A stretch of 5,049 nt of DNA from Candidatus Nomurabacteria bacterium. Lineage in GTDB: Bacteria > Patescibacteriota > Minisyncoccia > Phycocordibacterales > UBA9973. This document shows, piece after piece, positions 1 through 4,479 of this stretch. The stretch lies in contig CALRFE010000012.1 in assembly GCA_943356425.1 (NCBI GenBank), forward strand, positions 9,107 to 14,155, given 5' to 3'. The notes under the pieces were generated by a model. It was not told the DNA's origin. It did no database searches and saw nothing but the letters and a program-made list of their open reading frames with translations. A program made the translations under genes and the position numbers. Within the stretch, counting starts at the first letter, position 1; each line of letters opens with the position of its first letter.

Positions 1-185
1 TTGGAGGAAAACCGGGCCAATGCGGTTGGATCAAAGATAAATTCGGTCTCTCGTGGCAGATCGTACCGAACGTACTCGGCGAGCTCATGAATAATAAAAA
101 TCCTGAAAAGATGCACAAAGTCATACAGACGATGCTTCAAATGACCAAGATCGACATAAAAAAGCTACAAGCAGCGGCAAAGTAG
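1..185 (+). CDS. VOC-family (PhnB / 3-demethylubiquinone methyltransferase-like) protein, C-terminal fragment
   Basis: This is the last 60 codons (frame beginning at base 3, stop TAG 183-185) of a gene that starts before the window. The fragment reads C-G-W-I-K-D-K-F-G-L-S-W-Q-I-V-P, then a helical tail ending in MTKIDIKKLQAAAK. The CGW-hD-x-FG-h-xWQIVP block followed by a Met/Ile-rich helix (K-x-HKVIQTMLQMTKIDI) is the characteristic C-terminus of PhnB-like proteins, a branch of the vicinal-oxygen-chelate (glyoxalase/bleomycin-resistance fold) superfamily often misnamed '3-demethylubiquinone-9 3-methyltransferase'. These are small soluble, usually dimeric proteins; their substrate is generally unknown, so no reaction is assigned. 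The recognition is by memory of the family signature; the metal-binding N-terminal half is outside the window. It appears to end its own transcription unit, because a strong promoter follows within 30 nt. Confidence 0.85.
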   Translation, partial: GGKPGQCGWIKDKFGLSWQIVPNVLGELMNNKNPEKMHKVIQTMLQMTKIDIKKLQAAAK

Positions 186-199
186 TAAAGATAGCTTTA
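186..199 (+). terminator. weak hairpin after the VOC gene
   Basis: Immediately after the stop codon, TAAAG (186-190) and CTTTA (195-199) can form a 5-bp stem with a 4-nt loop, followed by ATTTA. The stem is short and AT-rich with no real U-tract, so termination here is only a possibility. Confidence 0.22.
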
Positions 200-210
200 A
201 TTTACCAGAT

Positions 211-239
211 TTGCTATTTGCTAAAAAATAATGTATAAT
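211..239 (+). promoter_or_regulatory. sigma70-type promoter for the CxxC-x17-CxxC gene
   Basis: A -35 element TTGCTA (211-216; 4/6 of TTGACA) and a perfect -10 TATAAT (234-239) are separated by exactly 17 bp. A start point near 246 would give a leader of about 49 nt before the ATG at 295. That leader has no Shine-Dalgarno sequence. It could form a small hairpin from TTGTC (258-262) and GACAA (274-278). A weaker second candidate, TTGTCT (258-263) with AATAAT (283-288; 19-bp spacer), lies so close to the ATG that it would give a leaderless message. Confidence 0.75.
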
Positions 240-294
240 GAGAGCCTAATAAATAACTTGTCTATCGTACACGGACAAACCAAATAATAACTAT

Positions 295-834
295 ATGGGA
301 AACTATCAAGGAGGAGGCGGTGGAGGTTTTAGAGGAGGCGGTGGCGGACGTCCATCATTCCAAAAAAAGAGTTGGGGAGGCGACCGAGATCGCGAAACAG
401 TAATGCATAAAGCAACCTGTGATGAATGTCAGAAGACATGCGAAGTCCCATTTCGTCCAACTGGCGACAAGCCGGTATATTGTAGCGATTGTTTCCGTGG
501 TAAGAGAGATGAAGGCGGTGATCGTGGAGGCTCGAAGAGCTTCAATGATCGAGGTCCAAGAAAGAATTTCGATGACCGAGCTCCTCGTCAAGACTACAAT
601 GCAAAACCTGCATTCGGAGGCAACGATGATGTTAAGAAACAGTTAGCAGAAGTTAACGTCAAACTTGATCGTCTTATCAAATCTATCGAAGGAATGACAC
701 AGACAAAATCAGTTGTGCAAGCTCCAGCTCCAAAAGCAGAAGTGAAGAGCACTGGTACACTCAAGACCGTTGTCAAAAAAGCAGTTGCAAGCAAAGCGCC
801 TGCAAAGAAAGCGGTAGGAAAGAAGAAGAAATAA
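295..834 (+). CDS. CxxC-x17-CxxC zinc-ribbon-like protein with Gly-rich head and Lys/Ala-rich tail
   Basis: A 179-aa protein. The head (residues 5-29) is nearly all Gly with scattered Arg/Phe, like RGG-type RNA-binding tails. Cys42 and Cys45, then exactly 17 residues, then Cys63 and Cys66 (CDEC ... CSDC) give the CxxC-x17-CxxC motif, known from many Candidate Phyla Radiation proteins and expected to bind one zinc. An extra Cys49 lies between. Residues 69-112 are charged, rich in Arg/Asp/Gly. Residues about 114-135 (VKKQLAEVNVKLDRLIKSIE) form an amphipathic helix that may self-associate. The end (about 143-179) is Lys/Ala/Pro-rich, resembling histone H1-like tails. Inference: a nucleic-acid-binding protein, possibly translation- or RNA-related; its role is not established. 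No Shine-Dalgarno lies before ATG 295; this start keeps the Gly-rich head whole and fits the promoter at 211-239. A terminator follows directly, so it is monocistronic. Confidence 0.9.
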   Translation: MGNYQGGGGGGFRGGGGGRPSFQKKSWGGDRDRETVMHKATCDECQKTCEVPFRPTGDKPVYCSDCFRGKRDEGGDRGGSKSFNDRGPRKNFDDRAPRQDYNAKPAFGGNDDVKKQLAEVNVKLDRLIKSIEGMTQTKSVVQAPAPKAEVKSTGTLKTVVKKAVASKAPAKKAVGKKKK

Positions 835-849
835 TTTTCAAATACTCAG

Positions 850-889
850 AAAAAGAGCGATTGTGCAATTTTGCACAATCGCTCTTTTT
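850..889 (+). terminator. strong Rho-independent terminator
   Basis: Perfect 19-nt inverted repeat: arm 850-868 (AAAAAGAGCGATTGTGCAA) pairs with 871-889 around a minimal TT centre, and the 3' arm ends in five Ts. It sits 16 nt after the stop codon of the CxxC gene. The A-run on the 5' side means it could also work in the opposite direction, but no gene converges on it. Confidence 0.93.
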
Positions 890-899
890 GTTCTATTAT
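871..899 (+). promoter_or_regulatory. candidate promoter overlapping the terminator, leaderless start
   Basis: TATTAT (894-899; 5/6 of TATAAT) is preceded at a 17-bp spacing by TTGCAC (871-876), which matches the -35 consensus only in TTG. It ends 6 nt before the ATG at 906, so the expected transcript would begin at or next to the start codon. The argument is partly logical: the preceding terminator is strong and only 16 nt remain before the gene, so any promoter must overlap the hairpin, unless the operon depends on read-through. Confidence 0.5.
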
Positions 900-905
900 C
901 AGGCT

Positions 906-1505
906 ATGAAAAAACAAGTCGTAGTTATCCACGGGGGAGATACGTTTGATACCTACGAGGAATATATCGCATATTTAAAGGCGTCAGAATTGACCCTTGA
1001 AAGAATGAATGCAAAAAGTTGGAAAGATAATCTTCAATCAAACTTACCAGACTTTGAAGTTATATATCCAAAAATGCCGAATGCAAAAAACGCTCGATAC
1101 TTGGAGTGGAAAATTTGGTTTGAAAAATTATTCCCATTACTTGATGATACTGTTGTTTTAGTAGGTCATTCTCTCGGAGGAATTTTTCTTGCAAAGTATC
1201 TTTCAGAAAACAATTTCCCAAAAAAGATTGCATCGATGCATTTAGTTGCGCCTCCATATGATACAGAAGTTTGTAAAGATTCATTGACGGATTTTGCTCT
1301 CACTGGTACGGTTGAAAAATTAGCGAACTATACGAATAATATATTTTTATACCAGAGCAAAGATGATGTTGTCGTGCCATTTGCTGATGCTCTCAAGTAC
1401 AAGCGAGATGTTCCTAGCGTAATACTCGTTCAATTTGAAGACCGTGGACATTTTCTTCAAGAGGAATTTCCTGAAATCATACAGAATATAAAAAGTTTCT
1501 CATAA
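906..1505 (+). CDS. alpha/beta hydrolase, small serine hydrolase (RBBP9/YdeN-like)
   Basis: A 199-aa single-domain alpha/beta hydrolase. It opens with strand beta-1 and an oxyanion-type loop (VVVIHGG, residues 5-11), has the nucleophile elbow G-H-S-L-G (87-91, Ser89), an acid on the later strand (S-K-D-D, Asp154 likely) and the histidine in D-R-G-H-F (His182), so the full Ser-Asp-His triad is present. The size and the nucleophile context VLVGHSLGG resemble the RBBP9/YdeN group of small cytosolic serine hydrolases, whose physiological substrates are mostly unknown; esterase activity is the safe guess. There is no signal peptide. The frame is open further upstream to a TTG at 861, but that start lies inside the terminator hairpin, so ATG 906 is chosen; only a weak AGG (901-903) precedes it. 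It is the first gene of a compact four-gene run, with the next gene 6 nt downstream. Confidence 0.88.
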   Translation: MKKQVVVIHGGDTFDTYEEYIAYLKASELTLERMNAKSWKDNLQSNLPDFEVIYPKMPNAKNARYLEWKIWFEKLFPLLDDTVVLVGHSLGGIFLAKYLSENNFPKKIASMHLVAPPYDTEVCKDSLTDFALTGTVEKLANYTNNIFLYQSKDDVVVPFADALKYKRDVPSVILVQFEDRGHFLQEEFPEIIQNIKSFS

Positions 1506-1511
1506 AGGGGT

Positions 1512-1763
1512 ATGTCCTACTTCGCTTACATTCTCGAATGTGCGGATAAGACATTATATGTCGGATCGACGGACGATCTCAAAAAACGCCTCCATGCGCA
1601 CAATAATCTGAAATCCGGCGCGCATTACACTAAAATCCGCCGACCGGTCGTTTGTAAATATTCTGAAACTTTTGCTACACTCAAGGAAGCCCAAGCTCGC
1701 GAGCGTGCGCTCAAAAAATTGACCAGAAAAGAAAAATTAGAATTAGTTAATAAAATTTTGTGA
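1512..1763 (+). CDS. GIY-YIG nuclease-domain protein (UPF0213/YhbQ-like)
   Basis: An 83-aa protein that is a bare GIY-YIG domain. The GIY half is AYILECAD (residues 5-12) and the YIG half LYVGST (15-20). The catalytic Arg is in the helix as D-D-L-K-K-R (Arg26), followed by HN (30-31). The C-terminal helix A-Q-A-R-E-R-A-L-K (60-68) carries the expected metal-binding Glu64, and the K-x-T-R-x-E-K-L ending is typical of the UPF0213/YhbQ family of stand-alone GIY-YIG proteins. All key residues are present, so it is probably an active DNA endonuclease of the repair or genome-maintenance sort, although the biological role of the family is poorly defined. It starts 6 nt after the hydrolase stop codon; the purine run AAAGGGG (1504-1510) ends only 1 nt before ATG, so translational coupling is likely. 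Its TGA stop overlaps the next gene's ATG. Confidence 0.93.
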   Translation: MSYFAYILECADKTLYVGSTDDLKKRLHAHNNLKSGAHYTKIRRPVVCKYSETFATLKEAQARERALKKLTRKEKLELVNKIL

Positions 1764-2353
1764 TGGATATTAAAACAATAATAAGTATTGTTGCTATTAT
1801 ATTGACTTTTGTCGGATATGCTCCATATATACGAGATATTTTTAAAGGTACAACAAGACCGCATATTTTTTCCTGGCTTATTTGGGGTCTCGTTACTGGT
1901 ATTATTTATGCTTTACAAGTAAGCGCTGGTGCTGGTTCGGGATCTTGGATCACATTGAATCTTATTTTTATTTTCGTCTTTATTTTTGTAATTAGTTTTA
2001 AAAAGGGAAGTAAAGATATAGGAAAAATCGACATAGTATTTCTTTTGCTCGCTCTATGCGCGATACCTCTTTGGCTGGTAATTGAACAACCAGTTCTTTC
2101 TATCATATTACTGTCTACAATCGACATGCTCGGTTTCGCGCCGACAGTCAGAAAATCTTGGAATGATCCGTACTCAGAAACACTCTCTTTATATGTAATC
2201 ACTACTTTTCGACACGGGCTAGCAATTTTTGCTTTAGCGAAATACAATATCGTAACTTGGTTATTTCCAGGAACTTGGGTTATTGCAAATGCGCTCTTTG
2301 CTTTAATGTTAATAATCAGACGCAAAAAAATGAATTTAATTAATGCAAAATAA
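1763..2353 (+). CDS. 7-TM membrane protein with SWEET/PQ-loop-like internal duplication
   Basis: A 196-aa very hydrophobic protein with about seven membrane spans, roughly residues 3-21, 35-53, 61-79, 89-107, 110-127, 143-160 and 163-185. The two halves are similar: G-Y-A-P-Y-I-R (18-24) at the end of span 1 matches G-F-A-P-T-V-R (124-130) at the end of span 5, and S-W-I-T-L-N (61-66) in span 3 matches T-W-V-I-A-N (171-176) in span 7. This is the 3+1+3 plan of SWEET/PQ-loop transporters, which arose by duplication of a 3-TM unit; the Pro corresponds to the PQ motif, but Gln is replaced by Tyr or Thr. Transport of a small solute is inferred; the substrate is unknown. ATG 1763 overlaps the preceding TGA (TGATG); an in-frame GTG at 1760 would add one residue. 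No Shine-Dalgarno is present, which fits translational coupling. The next gene starts 11 nt before this one ends. Confidence 0.85.
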   Translation: MDIKTIISIVAIILTFVGYAPYIRDIFKGTTRPHIFSWLIWGLVTGIIYALQVSAGAGSGSWITLNLIFIFVFIFVISFKKGSKDIGKIDIVFLLLALCAIPLWLVIEQPVLSIILLSTIDMLGFAPTVRKSWNDPYSETLSLYVITTFRHGLAIFALAKYNIVTWLFPGTWVIANALFALMLIIRRKKMNLINAK

Positions 2354-3887
2354 TTACCACAAATCTTTATATGTCAGCGCATTGTTCTTCGGAATAATGA
2401 TTTTTGCGTTTGCTCCGATTTCAAAAACAAACGCACAGGCGGGCGATGGTTCGGTGCCTCCAGCAAGTGATTCCGGTTCTGGAAGCACCGCAATTCCTCC
2501 TGAAACACCGCCTGCCTCTAGTTCTGTTCCTCCGAGTGAGACTTCGTCAAGCACGAGCGGAACAGGAGCAACGATTCCACCATCTTCAGGTGCCCCAAGA
2601 GAAACTCCGCCGATTGCACAACCGATCATTGAAGTTGAAAGTCAGAATTTGGTCGTACCAACAATACAAACAGGAATCGAAACAGAATCGTCTCAAAATT
2701 CAAACGGAAAACTATACGGCATCTTAGCCGGAGTAATTGTTGCCGTCGGTGGATTTGTTGCGCTCATGCTTAATACAAAAAAGAAAAAAGGAAACAAATG
2801 TGAGAATATCAAAGAGAAGCTTGAGCAAAAAAAGACGGAACTTGCCGGAGTTGAAGGCGAATTTTCGCTCAAAGAAGCTGCGCTCGAAAAACTTAAAGAA
2901 AAAATAGAAGCAAAGAAAGATGCGATACAAGAAACCATCGCAGAAAAAGCAAAGCAGAAAATAAAAGAAAAAGTTTTAGACGAGGAAAATGTAATAGGCA
3001 AGGGAATTGCACTCGCTGAAAAAGGAAAAGAGCGTTACAATGATCTCTCCGAAAAATATGAACAAGGTAAAAACATTCTCGAAGCACTCAAAGCAAAACG
3101 AGACGGTGTCAGTAGTGAAATCAAAACACTCGAACGCGCGTATGCGGCATGTATGGCGGGCGCAAAAGTGGAGAGTGTTGTTGTTGGAGGGGGAATTAAA
3201 ATTGATTTTAGTGGAGAACCGAGCAACCATGTTGTTGTTTTCTCGCATGGGTTTGCTGTAAAAAAAGACGATCAAGGACTTTTTACGGACATCGCGGAAG
3301 CGCTTTCTGGTGTTGAAACAATATTATTTGATTACAATGAGATTGATGAAAAAAATAATACGCTCACCGTCCGTCCTTTTAGTGAACAAATAAAAATGTT
3401 AGAGAAAGTTTTGGAAGATATTCGAAAGTCTAATCCAGGTGCAGTGATCGATCTGATTTGTCATTCTCAGGGAACAATAGTCGGTGCCGGTGTTACATTT
3501 TCTGGGATTCGTAAAACGATTCTTGTTTCTCCTGTTTTTGATCTCAATTTTGAACGAACACTAAAAAGGCTTCAGGCTATTCCTGGTGGAGTAATAAATC
3601 TTCAGGGTATTTCAAAATACCCTCGAAAGGACGGAAGCACAACGATCGTCCCTGCGCGATATTGGACTGAACGAAAAGTTATGACGAAGCCCGTAGATAT
3701 ATATAATGTCTTTGCGGAAAAAACTGAGTTAATAGTAATCAAACCGAATCAGGATAATATATTGGGCGAGGTGGACATGAACGGATTGAATCCAAAAATT
3801 AAAGTTATCGCGCTTGATGGGAATCATAGTTTTGAAGGAGAGGCGAGAAAAGAATTAGCAGATGTCATTTCTAAAATTTTGTTATAA
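2343..3887 (+). CDS. membrane-anchored coiled-coil protein with C-terminal alpha/beta hydrolase domain
   Basis: A 514-aa multi-domain protein. Residues 1-33 form a signal peptide (KSLYVSALFFGIMIFAFAP, AQA before the likely cleavage at 33/34). Residues 34-120 are a Pro/Ser/Thr/Gly-rich, disordered, presumably external linker. Residues 124-143 are a membrane span (LYGILAGVIVAVGGFVALML) followed by four Lys, a positive-inside stop-transfer signal. Residues about 154-268 are a Glu/Lys-rich coiled coil. Residues about 293-514 are an alpha/beta hydrolase domain: V-V-V-F-S-H-G (297-303), nucleophile elbow C-H-S-Q-G (Ser375; Cys replaces the usual first Gly), likely acid in Q-D-N (Asp471) and D-G-N-H-S (His495). 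The topology puts the hydrolase in the cytoplasm. It overlaps the previous gene by 11 nt, has no Shine-Dalgarno, and is probably co-transcribed and coupled. I do not recognise the full-length architecture; substrate and role are unknown. A structural role with a degenerate hydrolase fold is possible, though the triad looks complete. Confidence 0.85.
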   Translation: MQNNYHKSLYVSALFFGIMIFAFAPISKTNAQAGDGSVPPASDSGSGSTAIPPETPPASSSVPPSETSSSTSGTGATIPPSSGAPRETPPIAQPIIEVESQNLVVPTIQTGIETESSQNSNGKLYGILAGVIVAVGGFVALMLNTKKKKGNKCENIKEKLEQKKTELAGVEGEFSLKEAALEKLKEKIEAKKDAIQETIAEKAKQKIKEKVLDEENVIGKGIALAEKGKERYNDLSEKYEQGKNILEALKAKRDGVSSEIKTLERAYAACMAGAKVESVVVGGGIKIDFSGEPSNHVVVFSHGFAVKKDDQGLFTDIAEALSGVETILFDYNEIDEKNNTLTVRPFSEQIKMLEKVLEDIRKSNPGAVIDLICHSQGTIVGAGVTFSGIRKTILVSPVFDLNFERTLKRLQAIPGGVINLQGISKYPRKDGSTTIVPARYWTERKVMTKPVDIYNVFAEKTELIVIKPNQDNILGEVDMNGLNPKIKVIALDGNHSFEGEARKELADVISKILL

Positions 3888-3888
3888 T
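3880..3888 (+). promoter_or_regulatory. extended -10 promoter, predicted leaderless start
   Basis: TGTTATAAT (3880-3888) is a perfect extended -10 (TGn-TATAAT) overlapping the last codons and stop of the previous gene. No good -35 is visible at 16-18 bp upstream, which extended -10 promoters can tolerate. It ends 6 nt before ATG 3895, so transcription should start at about the A of that codon. Confidence 0.55.
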
Positions 3889-3894
3889 CCCATT

Positions 3895-4221
3895 ATGGAA
3901 CACAAGAAATCATATCCTCGGCATCATACCAACAACGAACTTGCAGATCTTATTGATACCTATGGAGAAGCGGGGGAAAGTAATCCGAATCTCGCACCGC
4001 TTCATTTTACAAAGGCATCGCTCGGACTGACCGAACTCCAGCGTCGGGCAGCGGTCAAATATGGCCGATGGACGGTCGTGGTTTCTGCGCTTGCGGTTAC
4101 GCTTTCGTTTATCGCGCTTTACTTTTCCTATATGGCACTCCGCGAAGGCAACAAATGGCGCGACGATCAGATCAGGCTTTTGAGCGATATCAGACAACAT
4201 CTTTTGGAAGAGAAGAAATAG
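3895..4221 (+). CDS. hypothetical single-pass membrane protein
   Basis: A 108-aa protein I do not recognise. Residues 1-58 are hydrophilic (His/Lys/Asn-rich start, then acidic stretch ELADLIDTYGEAGES and SLGLTELQRRAAVKYGR), residues 59-82 form one membrane span (WTVVVSALAVTLSFIALYFSYMAL), and residues 83-108 are a short charged amphipathic tail (REGNKWRDDQIRLLSDIRQH and LLEEKK). Arg/Lys flank the span on both sides, so the orientation is uncertain. An earlier in-frame ATG at 3862 would add 11 residues and overlap the previous gene by 26 nt; ATG 3895 is preferred because it directly follows an extended -10 and starts with a normal hydrophilic MEHKK sequence. The gene ends 3 nt before a long inverted repeat. 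Base use appears somewhat richer in G and C than in the two preceding genes. It may be a small subunit or adaptor, but nothing here says of what. Confidence 0.72.
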   Translation: MEHKKSYPRHHTNNELADLIDTYGEAGESNPNLAPLHFTKASLGLTELQRRAAVKYGRWTVVVSALAVTLSFIALYFSYMALREGNKWRDDQIRLLSDIRQHLLEEKK

Positions 4222-4224
4222 TTG

Positions 4225-4295
4225 ACCCGGTAGTAGATTTTGGCAAGGCAATTACTATTGCGCGCTTTGCACATTGCCAAAACTCACTACCGGGT
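4225..4295 (+). repeat. long imperfect inverted repeat, probable terminator hairpin
   Basis: Arm 4225-4246 (ACCCGGTAGT-AGA-TTTTGGCAA) pairs with 4274-4295 over 22 positions with only three central mismatches: a perfect 10-bp outer stem and a perfect 9-bp inner stem. The 27-nt loop can hold a further small hairpin, GCAAT (4248-4252)/ATTGC (4257-4261). It begins 3 nt after a stop codon, and the sequence after it is T-rich (GACTTTTCTTTGGTTGTTT), so termination of the upstream block is the likeliest role. The long loop and late, interrupted T-tract are atypical, so a protein-binding or RNA-processing role is also possible. Its last base is the first base of the following promoter's -35. Confidence 0.85.
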
Positions 4296-4323
4296 TGACT
4301 TTTCTTTGGTTGTTTGCTATAAT
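4295..4323 (+). promoter_or_regulatory. strong sigma70-type promoter for the helicase
   Basis: TTGACT (4295-4300; 5/6) and a perfect TATAAT (4318-4323) are separated by exactly 17 bp, and the -10 is extended by TGC (4315-4317). This is the best promoter in the window. The expected start near 4330 gives a leader of about 150 nt before the helicase ATG. Confidence 0.88.
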
Positions 4324-4329
4324 ACTCCC

Positions 4330-4479
4330 GTAACTAAATATCTCTACGGTTTCTTAATGCGAGAGCAAATCTCCTTATCTTGTAAAGCGCAAATCTTTAC
4401 CTAAACCTTCGAGACACGAGCCGACGAAATTAACTAATAATGGCTCACAGGTTATAGGGCATTGCGCCTTTTTATATTT
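4330..4479 (+). promoter_or_regulatory. long structured 5' leader of the DEAD-box helicase
   Basis: This 150-nt untranslated stretch contains several potential RNA hairpins. GAGA (4361-4364)/TCTC (4370-4373) closes a GCAAA loop, and GTAAAG (4382-4387)/CTTTAC (4395-4400) closes a CGCAAAT loop; both share the 8-nt direct repeat GCAAATCT (4365-4372 and 4389-4396). The first competes with CTCT (4342-4345)/AGAG (4362-4365). Further down, GAGCC (4418-4422)/GGCTC (4442-4446) may pair, and an AGGGC-ATT-GCGCCT stem with a bulge (4456-4467, approximately) is followed by five Ts just before the ATG, like a weak attenuator. No Shine-Dalgarno lies before ATG 4480. Post-transcriptional control of the helicase, as known for cold-shock helicases such as csdA, is an inference. 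Two short ORFs in it (4357-4404 and 4440-4457) lack ribosome sites. Confidence 0.5.

Noticed and set aside
308..317. AAGGAGGAGG as a strong Shine-Dalgarno site.
   Set aside because: It lies inside the Gly-codon run of the CxxC gene, downstream of its start; the nearest start-like codon (GTG at 320) is out of frame. It is a by-product of GGA/GGC glycine codons.
861..905. Upstream TTG start for the small alpha/beta hydrolase, adding 15 residues.
   Set aside because: The extra codons are read from within the terminator hairpin and the beta-1 strand already starts right after ATG 906.
1906..2325. A 139-codon open frame on the minus strand inside the 7-TM gene.
   Set aside because: It is antisense to a gene with a clear membrane-span and duplication pattern, has no recognisable domain or promoter, and looks like a shadow of hydrophobic codons.
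2404..2727. A 107-codon +strand frame overlapping the Pro/Ser linker of the anchored hydrolase.
   Set aside because: Its Arg/Leu/Gln-rich composition is what a shifted reading of Pro/Ser/Thr codons gives; the main frame has signal peptide, linker and TM in sensible order.
3862..3894. Upstream ATG for the single-TM protein, adding 11 residues.
   Set aside because: It would overlap the previous gene, lacks a ribosome site, and the extended -10 at 3880-3888 points to ATG 3895.
4225..4295. A miniature transposable element with 22-bp terminal inverted repeats.
   Set aside because: At 71 bp total with no visible flanking target duplication and a position right after a stop codon, a hairpin/terminator is simpler; only a genome-wide copy search could revive the idea.
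4068..4298. A 76-codon +strand frame running from the single-TM gene into the inverted repeat.
   Set aside because: It is a shifted frame of the membrane-span region with no domain, and its end falls in the hairpin.
4357..4404. A 15-codon reading frame in the helicase leader as a possible leader peptide, plus a 5-codon one at 4440-4457.
   Set aside because: Neither has a ribosome binding site, and neither shows a run of regulatory codons; the RNA-structure explanation of this stretch is better supported.
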